The notes below the pieces were generated by a model that was not told the origin of the DNA, ran no database searches, and saw only the letters and a list, made by a program, of their open reading frames with translations. Below are positions 26,425-34,291 of a stretch of 64,000 nt of DNA, piece after piece. The stretch's first letter is position 1, and each line of letters starts with the position of its first letter. Position numbers and translations under genes: made by a program. This DNA is from Bacteroides sp. AN502(2024) (GTDB taxonomy: Bacteria > Bacteroidota > Bacteroidia > Bacteroidales > Bacteroidaceae): assembly GCF_041227145.1 (NCBI RefSeq), contig NZ_JBGFSP010000003.1, positions 434,001 through 498,000 of the forward strand, read 5' to 3'.

Positions 26425-26809
26425 TGATCTTGTCAATTCTTATTTGATGTATTAAATATTGATTCTGCACTTTCTTCAGGAAACAGTTCACACGAAAGTT
26501 CCCGTTAGTAGTAACCAACGTACCGATAACGAAACTTGATTCGTCCCGTTTTCCCTGATGGTTCACGTTAAATCCGTTGACTTTATTCTCCGTAAAGAAT
26601 TCCTGCATGGTAGCTGTTGCTTTCTGTTTGTCAACGTTTGTCGAGCGACCTTGGAGCACCAAGTTTACCTTGTTCTCCATATACTTATTCAGCTCTTGCG
26701 AGCTTCCTCTTTTAAATGCCGTAATCACTCCTGCCGGTATCTCCTGCGCCATCAGCAACGAGAGAGAAAGAAGCAAAGCGGTCATTCCTGCAAGCACTCG
26801 TTTTTTCAT
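26417..26809 (-). CDS. exported DUF4783 protein (NTF2-like)
   Basis: 130 residues: signal peptide ending near LLMAQ, then about 105 residues of an NTF2-like alpha+beta domain (KRGSSQELNKYMENKV, KATATMQEFFTENK). This matches the Bacteroidetes DUF4783 family, which is commonly found next to nadC; function unknown. Its last codons overlap the nadC start by 8 bp, indicating translational coupling. Confidence 0.88.
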   Translation of the reverse strand: MKKRVLAGMTALLLSLSLLMAQEIPAGVITAFKRGSSQELNKYMENKVNLVLQGRSTNVDKQKATATMQEFFTENKVNGFNVNHQGKRDESSFVIGTLVTTNGNFRVNCFLKKVQNQYLIHQIRIDKINE

Positions 26810-26880
26810 AAATACAAGCTTTTAAGTGGAAGTTTAAAGCCTTAAACTTTCAACTAATGATAGGCAAAGGTAAGCATTAA

Positions 26881-26912
26881 TTGCAGAATAACATAAAAAA
26901 TGCCTATTTTTG
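26881..26912 (+). promoter_or_regulatory. promoter of rlmH
   Basis: TTG at 26881-26883, 21-bp spacer, TATTTTTG at 26905-26912, 24 bp before the start codon. Confidence 0.65.
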
Positions 26913-26936
26913 TGCACTAATCAGAATGGTAAACGT

Positions 26937-27410
26937 ATGAAAACAACTTTGCTCGTCGTAGGACGAACCGTAGAACAACACTATATAACTGCAATCAACG
27001 ACTATATCCAGCGCACTAAACGCTATATCACTTTCGATATGGAAGTGATCCCCGAACTGAAAAACACCAAGAGTCTTTCAATGGAAGTGCAAAAAGAAAA
27101 GGAAGGAGAACTGATACTGAAAGCTCTCCAACCGGGTGACGTGGTGGTATTGCTCGATGAGCACGGAAAAGAGATGCGTTCTCTGGAGTTTGCCGAATAC
27201 ATGAAGCGGAAAATGAACACGGTCAACAAACGACTGGTATTCATTATCGGAGGCCCTTATGGCTTCTCCGAAAAAGTGTATCAGGCAGCCCATGAGAAGA
27301 TTTCAATGTCCAAGATGACTTTCTCGCATCAGATGATCAGGCTGATATTTGTGGAGCAAATTTATCGGGCGATGACGATATTGAATGGAGGACCGTATCA
27401 TCATGAATAA
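26937..27410 (+). CDS. rlmH: 23S rRNA (pseudouridine(1915)-N3)-methyltransferase
   Basis: SPOUT-class methyltransferase acting on helix 69 of 23S rRNA in the assembled ribosome. 157 residues from MKTTLLVVGRT, the standard RlmH length; a nine-residue upstream extension overlaps the promoter and is rejected. Trefoil-knot motifs FIIGGPYGF and MTFSHQMIRLIFVEQIYRA near the C-terminus bind SAM. Single-gene unit; downstream is degenerate IS DNA. Confidence 0.96.
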   Translation: MKTTLLVVGRTVEQHYITAINDYIQRTKRYITFDMEVIPELKNTKSLSMEVQKEKEGELILKALQPGDVVVLLDEHGKEMRSLEFAEYMKRKMNTVNKRLVFIIGGPYGFSEKVYQAAHEKISMSKMTFSHQMIRLIFVEQIYRAMTILNGGPYHHE

Positions 27411-27808
27411 AGAACAGTCAATATGGTGTTAAAAGGAGTTGTCAATCTGGCTAATCTGAAATAAAATATTTCCTTTGTGAAAAAGATAAAGCCTTATAAT
27501 AACAGACCATGAAACAAAAAGAATACATATCGAAGTTGTCTCCTCATCTGTTTGAGATATAAATATATCAATGGCGGGTTGCATCACACATTACCACATA
27601 CTCATAAGTAAATCGGTTCTCCGGATTTATTCAATCCGGTTTCCTTTGATTGCCTAACGGACAGCATCCTGGCAGGCAATTGTCCCAATTAGAAATGCAT
27701 GTGGGAATCATCTTCTATAGAACCGTCTCAACGGACTCTCATCATGCAATTCTCAATCAGAGAGGCTCCATTGCCATGGCTCATAATATAATGTGAGTTC
27801 GAAATCAC
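27411..27808. other. gene-poor degenerate region between rlmH and IS982 remnant
   Basis: No intact gene. At 27509-27562 (+) a 17-codon frame encodes MKQKEYISKLSPHLFEI, which resembles the N-terminus of DUF6922-type Bacteroides proteins and then stops, so a gene fragment is likely. A small hairpin CCGGAT/ATCCGG lies near 27629-27647. The rest shows nothing recognisable. Confidence 0.5.
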
Positions 27809-28229
27809 TCAAAACAAATTCAGTTGCCTGTCCTTGATGAAATCCAATTCAATGGCGGGCTTCTTCTCAAAGAAGCAATACGCTACGATGGCAGAAAGTG
27901 CATTCGCTATAAAGTTGTTGAAAAACCGATGCCTGGAATGCTCTATTTGTGCGATATTCTTCAATTCGTCATTTAGGAGACAAGTTTAGGGAACAGGTGG
28001 GTCAGATGTTTACTCACCTACTCCTTGTAATAATGCTTGAGTATCTGAAACCGCCGGAATGAAACGAGATAAGAATAACCATGATTTCCGTATCAATCAA
28101 CCGGTTAGCCTTATTACGATGCTTATGATTCTTCTCAGCAACCATATATTTTACCTGCTGCAACGCAAATTCTTTGCAGAAATCATCTGCCATACAATAA
28201 ATATCTGTAACTTTATCCTCTGAGAACAT
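27809..28229 (-). pseudogene. IS982-family transposase remnant with internal deletion
   Basis: The first part encodes MFSEDKVTDIYCMADDFCKE...EIMVILISFHSGGFRY, the N-terminus of Bacteroides IS982 transposases. After frame disruptions (HYYKE, then KHLTHLFPKLVS) it jumps to NDELKNIAQIEHSRHRFF and a C-terminus ending RQLNLF. About 290 residues would be expected; the DDE core between is absent. Non-functional. The junction directly joins conserved N- and C-terminal segments, showing a large internal deletion as well as frameshifts. Confidence 0.85.
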
Positions 28230-28331
28230 AGTGGTAGTCGTTTAAATGTTATTTTTGGACACTATAAATTGAATACTTTTATTGCTATGTTCTTATTATT
28301 CAAGGATATATTTTAATCTGTTATATCGAAC

Positions 28332-28862
28332 TCACGTTAATAGTACATGTATTTTCTTCATCAGGCGTTCATGATTCCGTTCGACCGTTTTTCTCCAAAC
28401 GAAAGTGTACTTGTTTGCCTTGGATTCGATTTTTGTACCGTCAATGTATTCCACATTCAGGCTGATGAAACCTTTGGAAGAGAGCAGAAGTACGGTTTGG
28501 GTAAACACTTCGTTGATTTCCTTCTTCACCCGGTTGCGGAATCGGTTGATGGTAATGAAATCCGGTTTCTCGTGTCCGGCCAGCCATATATAATGGATAT
28601 CACGATGGAGTAGCTTTTCTATTTTCCGGCAGGAGTAGATGTTGTTCATGTAGGCATACAGAATTACCTTGAGCATCATTTTGGGATGGTAAGCCCTACG
28701 ACCGCATTCCTTGTATAACTTCCTGAAGCCTTCAAGATTCAGGCTTTCAACCGGAGCGTCAACCATGCGAACCGGAGCGTTTTCTGCAATATCCTCATCG
28801 ATTCCCCCAGAAAAAAGCACTGTTTGGTTGGGAATGTAAGGACGAAAATGTATCTTTGTCAT
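28332..28862 (-). pseudogene. IS1182-family transposase, N-terminal fragment
   Basis: 176 residues matching the N-terminus of Bacteroides IS1182 transposases: MTKIHFRPYIPNQ, then YHPKMMLKVILYAYMNN, CRKIEKLLHRDIHYIWLAG, and EYIDGTKIESKANKYTF, which holds the first catalytic Asp. Full-length proteins are around 500 residues; the rest is missing, replaced on its 3' side by other DNA. It lies against the IS982 remnant and 120 bp from tRNA-Cys, marking an insertion hotspot. Confidence 0.9.
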
Positions 28863-28941
28863 AGTGTAAATTTTATGCTTAAAGATACAAAATCTTTAGG
28901 TAATAACAAAGCCCCTGCTTGTGAAAGTCGGGGCTTTGGGC

Positions 28942-28975
28942 AAAAAAAGAAGGTGCGCATTTTGACACACCTTCT
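28942..28975 (-). terminator. intrinsic terminator of tRNA-Cys
   Basis: On the minus strand AAGGTGTG, a 7-8-nt loop and GCGCACCTT form a stem followed by CTTTTTTT. A second GC-rich hairpin (AAAGCCCC/GGGGCTTT, about 28909-28937) follows it. Confidence 0.75.
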
Positions 28976-28988
28976 TTCTTGCTTCTGG

Positions 28989-29060
28989 AGGTTCCTGGCG
29001 GATTCGAACCGCCGTACACGGTTTTGCAGACCGCTGACTAAGCCACTCATCCAAGGAACC
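28989..29060 (-). tRNA. tRNA-Cys (GCA)
   Basis: 72 nt with acceptor GGTTCCT/AGGAACC, anticodon loop CTGCAAA giving anticodon GCA, T-arm CGGTTCGAATCCG and discriminator U, as expected for tRNA-Cys. CCA is encoded (28986-28988). A terminator follows. IS remnants lie just downstream. Confidence 0.96.
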
Positions 29061-29111
29061 ATTATCTCTTGTTTGCGGTTGCAAAGGTAGTACAAATTTT
29101 GAAACTACCAA

Positions 29112-29327
29112 CTATCCGCAGCAATTTTTCTTTGTACTTTTTTTCTTGACACCACATTCCCTGCGTTTCTTATCCATCAGAATCTTTAATTCACAGACAC
29201 TTCCACAACTGTCACACGGATTCTGATTTTCTCGCGTACGACGAGAAAAAAGAAAGATTCCATATATGACACGGGCCATGCAGAGTACAACCAATACTCC
29301 AACTACCCAATCTTGCCAATTATTCAT
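29112..29327 (-). CDS. FeoB-associated Cys-rich membrane protein
   Basis: 71 residues from the ATG giving MNNWQDWVVG; this ATG overlaps the feoB stop (ATGA), the usual coupling. One transmembrane helix (VVGVLVVLCMARVIYGIFLF) then a cytoplasmic Cys-rich tail with CDSCGSVC and a final CC, typical of the FeoB_associated family. Thought to assist ferrous iron transport, perhaps in the FeoC position. Exact role unknown. Confidence 0.88.
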   Translation of the reverse strand: MNNWQDWVVGVLVVLCMARVIYGIFLFSRRTRENQNPCDSCGSVCELKILMDKKRRECGVKKKSTKKNCCG

Positions 29328-31810
29328 ACCCATAATCCTCCAATCTGATAAACAGCAAATGATACAAGCCAAGCCAAACCCGTTGTGTAACAAGCAGCGA
29401 AGAGCGCCCATTTCCAACTACCCGATTCCTGTTTGATAGCCGCTATCGTCGCAATGCACGGGAAGTAAATCAACACAAACAACATATAACAGAAAGCAAC
29501 CAATGGAGTAATCGGAATACGCTCTGCCAAACTGACCGAATCAGCATCCGGATCATCTGCATATAAAACACCTAATGAACTTACGACCAGTTCTTTTGCT
29601 CCTACACCAGAAAGCAAGCCGATCCCTAGTTTCCAATCAAATCCCAGTGGCTTTATAATCGGTTCGATGCCACGCCCCAACTGACCGATATAAGAATTTT
29701 CCTGCTGCTCAGCAACCGTTTCATAAGCATCATGATTCGGGTAATATCCCAAGAACCAGATGATAATGGAAGCAATCATAATAATTCCTCCCATCTTTTT
29801 CAAATACTGCGCTCCCTTCTCCCACGTGTGACGAAAGATAGATTTCGCTGTCGGCATCCGGTAAGGTGGAAGTTCCATCACAAATGGAGTATCATCCCCC
29901 TTCACCAGAAACTTGCTAAACAAGCGAGCCATTACCACAGCCAGTACAATACCGACCACATAAATACTTAACAACACCAAACTTGCATTGTTCGGGAAGA
30001 AAGCGCCCACCAACAATAAATAAATCGGCAAACGCGCACTACAAGACATCAAAGGATTCACCAACATTGTAATAAGGCGGCTCTTCCGGTTCTCAATAGT
30101 ACGGGAAGCTATAATAGCAGGCACATTACATCCAAATCCCATAATCAAAGGAATGAATGACTTTCCGTGCAGTCCCATTTTATGCATGATTTTATCCATG
30201 ATAAAAGCTGCACGAGCCATATAACCCGAATCTTCCATAAGAGAAATACAGAAATACAGAATCAGGATATTCGGCAAAAAGACAATGACCGCTCCTACCC
30301 CACCGATAATTCCATCAACCAGCAGATCCTTCAACGGACCTTCTCCCATATTATTGCGCAACAAGTCACTTATCTGTTCAACAAGCCATTCAATCCCCAT
30401 CATCGGATATTTTCCAATGACAAACGTACCTTCAAACATCAGATACATAAAAAGGAAGAAAATAGGAAATCCCCAGACACGGTGAGTTGCAATCGAATCC
30501 AGCACTTTGGTTGTCTGCGCCTGTTCCAAATGATTATCCGTGAATGTCTCTTTGAGTGCACCGCTGATAAATCCATATTTAGCATCTGTAATGGCCGATT
30601 CACACTCCTCATTCATGGTCTCCTGCACACGCTTCGACATCTTGTCGCGGACATGGAAAATTTCATCAGCATTTGGCAATGTGCGCACCATACGTTCAAT
30701 GTCAGAATCATTCTCCAACAATTTAATGGAAAGGAAACGGGTAGAATATTTATGCCGGATAAATTCGTTCTTGGACACTTCACCTTTGACGGCCTCAATC
30801 GCCTTTTCGATATCAGGCCCATGATTGATATGAATATGCCGGAAAACACGTCCCGTCTTTCTGTGTTCACACACATAATCTTCCAAATGCTCTTCCTCAT
30901 GTCTCTTGCGATCCTCCAAGGAGTCGTGCCATTCAGTCAAATCCTTAAGAACTTCCGGATTCATATTTCCCTGTTTGTCGAAAAAGTCTACTCCTTCATA
31001 TAGATTAATGACAACATGAAACAAGGTGTCCAATCCACGGTTTTTCTTACTGACAGTAGGCAACATCGGCACCCCGAACAACTTACTCAACAAATAATAA
31101 TCCAATGTATTGCCACTGGCTTCCAACTCGTCATAAATATTCAGAGCCACTACCATGCGGACATTCATATCTATCAATTGAGTAGTCAGATATAAGTTTC
31201 GCTCCAGATTGGAGGAATCGACCACATTAATAATCACGTCCGGAGTTTCATCGATAATATGACGACGGACATAGATTTCTTCGGGCGTATAAGCAGATAA
31301 AGAATAAGTACCCGGCAAATCGACAATACGGAAATGATAGCCTTCGAAATCAAAATAACCCTCTTTGGCATCCACGGTTACACCGCTGTAATTTCCTACA
31401 TGCTCATGAGCACCGGATGCAAGATTAAACAAAGAAGTCTTACCACTGTTCGGGTTTCCGACCAAGGCCACATTGATGGTACGGCGTTTACCTAATGCCA
31501 ACCGTTTCATATCTTCTTCTTTTACAGAAGATTCCTCGGGCAATCCTTCATGATAGACAGTCTTTTCGGCCAGTTTCTTCGCTTCCTCCTCGCTGATTAC
31601 TTCGATCATTTCAGCTTCCTGACAACGAAGAGAAATTTCATATCCTAAAACTTTATATTTTATAGGATCTTTTAACGGAGCATTCAACAGCACTTCAACC
31701 GTTTTACCTTTAATGAAGCCCATCTCCACAATACGCTTACGAAAACCGCCGTGCCCCAATACCTTGACAATAACGCCTTTTTCTCCTGTTTTTAATTCGG
31801 ACAAACGCAT
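29324..31810 (-). CDS. feoB: ferrous iron transporter, FeoA-FeoB fusion
   Basis: 828 residues. Residues 1-72 are a FeoA (SH3-like) domain (MRLSELKTGEKGVIVKV, GFIKGKTVEVLLNAPLKDP); a linker follows; the G domain starts with the P-loop GNPNSGKTS (118-126), then LPGTYSL (G3) and a later NIYDE-type G4. The C-terminal half carries two Gate domains and about eight membrane helices (FIPLIMGFGCNVPAI). It moves Fe2+ across the inner membrane in a GTP-dependent way. FeoA fusion to FeoB is common in Bacteroidetes. It is cotranscribed with the Cys-rich partner and has a TATCTTTG promoter divergent from tilS. Confidence 0.97.
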   Translation of the reverse strand: MRLSELKTGEKGVIVKVLGHGGFRKRIVEMGFIKGKTVEVLLNAPLKDPIKYKVLGYEISLRCQEAEMIEVISEEEAKKLAEKTVYHEGLPEESSVKEEDMKRLALGKRRTINVALVGNPNSGKTSLFNLASGAHEHVGNYSGVTVDAKEGYFDFEGYHFRIVDLPGTYSLSAYTPEEIYVRRHIIDETPDVIINVVDSSNLERNLYLTTQLIDMNVRMVVALNIYDELEASGNTLDYYLLSKLFGVPMLPTVSKKNRGLDTLFHVVINLYEGVDFFDKQGNMNPEVLKDLTEWHDSLEDRKRHEEEHLEDYVCEHRKTGRVFRHIHINHGPDIEKAIEAVKGEVSKNEFIRHKYSTRFLSIKLLENDSDIERMVRTLPNADEIFHVRDKMSKRVQETMNEECESAITDAKYGFISGALKETFTDNHLEQAQTTKVLDSIATHRVWGFPIFFLFMYLMFEGTFVIGKYPMMGIEWLVEQISDLLRNNMGEGPLKDLLVDGIIGGVGAVIVFLPNILILYFCISLMEDSGYMARAAFIMDKIMHKMGLHGKSFIPLIMGFGCNVPAIIASRTIENRKSRLITMLVNPLMSCSARLPIYLLLVGAFFPNNASLVLLSIYVVGIVLAVVMARLFSKFLVKGDDTPFVMELPPYRMPTAKSIFRHTWEKGAQYLKKMGGIIMIASIIIWFLGYYPNHDAYETVAEQQENSYIGQLGRGIEPIIKPLGFDWKLGIGLLSGVGAKELVVSSLGVLYADDPDADSVSLAERIPITPLVAFCYMLFVLIYFPCIATIAAIKQESGSWKWALFAACYTTGLAWLVSFAVYQIGGLWV

Positions 31811-31828
31811 AACTCTCTAAATTTTCAG

Positions 31829-31836
31829 CAAAGATA
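31829..31836 (-). promoter_or_regulatory. -7 box of the feo operon
   Basis: Minus-strand TATCTTTG about 19 bp before the feoB ATG. Upstream of it, at about 31858-31890, is a near-palindrome AAGTTATTTA...TAAATAGTAACTT that could be a regulator site. Confidence 0.6.
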
Positions 31837-31941
31837 ATTCATAACTTCGGAGCATACAAGTTATTTAGAATGTTTTTAAATAGTAACTTTTCCTTCTTTT
31901 AAAGATTCAGAAAAAAATAAAGAAACTTATTGATAAACTCG

Positions 31942-31949
31942 TATCTTTG
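31942..31949 (+). promoter_or_regulatory. -7 box of tilS, almost touching the start codon
   Basis: TATCTTTG ends 5 bp before the tilS ATG, so the transcript would have almost no leader. Confidence 0.55.
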
Positions 31950-31954
31950 CAGGT

Positions 31955-33235
31955 ATGATACAACAACGCGTTACAAAATATATAGAAAAGGAACATCTGT
32001 TCTCTCCGAATCACAAAATTCTGATCGCATTGAGTGGTGGTGCCGACTCGGTAGCATTACTATATATACTGCATACAGCAGGTTATCACTGTGAAGCAGC
32101 ACATTGTAATTTCCACCTGCGGGGCGAAGAGTCAGACCGCGATGAATGGTTTGTCCGCCAACTTTGCGAGAAAATGAAAATCAGCCTGCATACCATTGAT
32201 TTTAATACGACCCAATATGCAACGGAGAAGCATATTTCGATTGAAATGGCTGCTCGGGAACTCCGCTACCGTTGGTTCGAGAAAAAAAGAAAAGAATGCC
32301 AGGCAGATGTTATCGCTGTGGCCCATCATCAGGATGATAGTATAGAAACCATATTGCTCAACCTGATTCGGGGAACAGGAATCACCGGTTTATTAGGAAT
32401 CCGCCCCCGTAATGGAAACATCGTACGCCCTCTGCTTTGTATCAACCGGGAAGAAATAATTCACTACCTGCAAAACATTGGACAAGATTACGTAACGGAC
32501 AGCACTAATTTGGAAGACGAATATACCCGTAATAAAATCCGGCTCAATCTCCTTCCTCTCATGCAGGAAATCAATCCGTCAGTCAAGAACAACCTGATAG
32601 ATACAAGTAATTATTTGAATGATGTGGCCACCATATATAATAAATGTATAGAGGAAACTAAAAAGAAAGTCGTTACGGAAGAAGGTATCCGAATCAGTGA
32701 TTTGGCAAAAGAGCCGGCACCTGAATCTATCTTATTTGAGATCCTACATCCTCTAGGTTTCAATTCCGCACAAATCAAAGATATCACCCATTCGCTTCAC
32801 GGCCAATCAGGCAAACAGTTCTGCAGCAAAGAGTGGAGAGTAATAAAAGATAGAGAATTTTTATTAATAGAAACCATTGAACCTGAAAATGAAACTCTTC
32901 CTCCCTTCCAAATCATCAAAGAAGAAAGAGTATACACTCCGGATTTTCTCATTCCACGTGAAAAAGAGATTGCCTGTTTTGATGCCGACAAACTAAATGA
33001 AGAAATTTATTACCGGAAATGGAAACCGGGAGATACTTTTATCCCTTTTGGAATGAAAGGAAAGAAAAGAATAAGCGATTATCTGACTGACCATAAATTT
33101 TCTATCAGCCAAAAAAAACGACAATGGGTACTCTGCTGCGGAGAACGCATTGCATGGCTAATAGGCGAACGAACAGACAACCGCTTTCGTATCGATGAAA
33201 CGACCCAGCGCATCGTGATCTACAAAATAGTCTGA
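31955..33235 (+). CDS. tilS: tRNA(Ile)-lysidine synthase
   Basis: Converts C34 of the CAU-anticodon tRNA-Ile to lysidine using ATP and lysine; essential for AUA decoding. 426 residues: PP-loop N-type ATPase domain with SGGADS at 27-32, the [10 protein letters not shown] and RNKIR segments of the catalytic domain, then the substrate-binding and C-terminal TilS domains ([24 protein letters not shown]). Near-leaderless transcript predicted. The last 16 bp overlap the convergent ferredoxin gene. Confidence 0.96.
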   Translation: MIQQRVTKYIEKEHLFSPNHKILIALSGGADSVALLYILHTAGYHCEAAHCNFHLRGEESDRDEWFVRQLCEKMKISLHTIDFNTTQYATEKHISIEMAARELRYRWFEKKRKECQADVIAVAHHQDDSIETILLNLIRGTGITGLLGIRPRNGNIVRPLLCINREEIIHYLQNIGQDYVTDSTNLEDEYTRNKIRLNLLPLMQEINPSVKNNLIDTSNYLNDVATIYNKCIEETKKKVVTEEGIRISDLAKEPAPESILFEILHPLGFNSAQIKDITHSLHGQSGKQFCSKEWRVIKDREFLLIETIEPENETLPPFQIIKEERVYTPDFLIPREKEIACFDADKLNEEIYYRKWKPGDTFIPFGMKGKKRISDYLTDHKFSISQKKRQWVLCCGERIAWLIGERTDNRFRIDETTQRIVIYKIV

Positions 33236-34056
33236 GGCAACTTCTGTTTCTTGAAGCAATCTGACAACAAAGCTGCGAAAGGGGTGTCATATACCCTTGC
33301 CTTGTTAACACAAGCTTTCACACAAGCACAACATTTGATACATTTAGCTTCATCCGTATGCAACTCGTCCCCTTGCATGATAGCCCCTGCCGGACAACGA
33401 ACCACACACAACCCGCAATGGGTACACAAATTCTCATATTCCACCCAAGGAGTACGGGGAAGCGATGTCCCACTTTTACGCAATTTAATAACTTTCCTCA
33501 AAAAACGGAATAAAGGAAAGAATGGTTGACTCGGACGTTTGATGGCACGTACATCCACCGGATAAAGAGCATCCAGATCACCAGCTGTCTGTAGCTTTTC
33601 CATAATTTTCTTCCCAAACTCCACTGCAAAGGCTACATCCGATTCATCAGGACGTCCCGCTGCAATCGGGTGTTTATCGGTGCTATATGAATGTTCTCCG
33701 ATAAAAGTGCCCCCGGCAATCACTTTAAATCCGTGAGGAATAGCAAAAGCATCCAGTTCCATTAAAGCTTTCTCATAAGCGCGATTTCCGTAAACCACCA
33801 CCAAAACGGCAGGGGTATCCACTCCCCGTATGTGCTGTAAACGTTCCATTGCCAGCGGAGCAACATGTCCTCCATACACAGGCACTACAATAATAGCCAG
33901 AGAAGATGTAGGAATCACAATCTCATCCGCAATCTGCTGCGTTACATTGATAGGAAAAACTTTTTTTATACCTGTTCCGTGAACAATCGCCTCCGCAACT
34001 TGTTTAGATGTATGTGTAGGCGAAAAATAAATTAAATGAGCTTCATTTACTGTCAT
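33220..34056 (-). CDS. EFR1-type flavodoxin-ferredoxin protein
   Basis: 278 residues. N-terminal flavodoxin-like domain ([23 protein letters not shown]), C-terminal 2[4Fe-4S] ferredoxin with [12 protein letters not shown] and [11 protein letters not shown]. The start giving [11 protein letters not shown] is chosen over one ten residues upstream that runs into the promoter region. Likely a cytoplasmic electron carrier (EFR1 family); partner unknown. A TATCTTTG promoter lies about 20 bp upstream. Convergent with and overlapping tilS. Confidence 0.92.
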   Translation of the reverse strand: MTVNEAHLIYFSPTHTSKQVAEAIVHGTGIKKVFPINVTQQIADEIVIPTSSLAIIVVPVYGGHVAPLAMERLQHIRGVDTPAVLVVVYGNRAYEKALMELDAFAIPHGFKVIAGGTFIGEHSYSTDKHPIAAGRPDESDVAFAVEFGKKIMEKLQTAGDLDALYPVDVRAIKRPSQPFFPLFRFLRKVIKLRKSGTSLPRTPWVEYENLCTHCGLCVVRCPAGAIMQGDELHTDEAKCIKCCACVKACVNKARVYDTPFAALLSDCFKKQKLPQTIL

Positions 34057-34075
34057 ACCATTTTCTTTTATGTAA

Positions 34076-34083
34076 CAAAGATA
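34076..34083 (-). promoter_or_regulatory. -7 box of the flavodoxin-ferredoxin gene
   Basis: Minus-strand TATCTTTG 20 bp before the ATG; divergent from the rho promoter about 55 bp away. Confidence 0.55.
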
Positions 34084-34136
34084 CACTTTTACATGGAAAA
34101 AAACGTTTGATTATTCATGAAACCAAAAAAAATTAT

Positions 34137-34144
34137 TATCTTTG
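34137..34144 (+). promoter_or_regulatory. -7 box of rho
   Basis: TATCTTTG followed by a leader of about 140 nt before the rho start, which allows room for autoregulation. The nearest TTTG (34106-34109) is 27 bp upstream, longer than usual. Confidence 0.55.
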
Positions 34145-34203
34145 CCCCGTTGAAACATTCTACGATTCAACATATACATCCCTAATTCAGAGTAAAAGAA
34201 AAA

Positions 34204-34275
34204 ATGTATGTCCGCATATCTATAGTCATAAACTGTAGTATTGCTGTCCATAATTCAGCAAAAAATAAATATTAA
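34204..34275 (+). other. possible 23-codon upstream ORF in the rho leader
   Basis: ATG-started frame [20 protein letters not shown]... ends 16 bp before the rho ATG. No independent evidence of translation; noted because long leaders often carry regulation of rho. Confidence 0.25.
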
Positions 34276-34291
34276 TAACTTACCATACTAT

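Noticed and set aside
28824..29111. Short frames over tRNA-Cys
   Set aside because: They overlap a clear tRNA and its terminator.
30167..31003. 278-codon plus-strand frame within feoB
   Set aside because: Antisense of the feoB G domain and first membrane segments.
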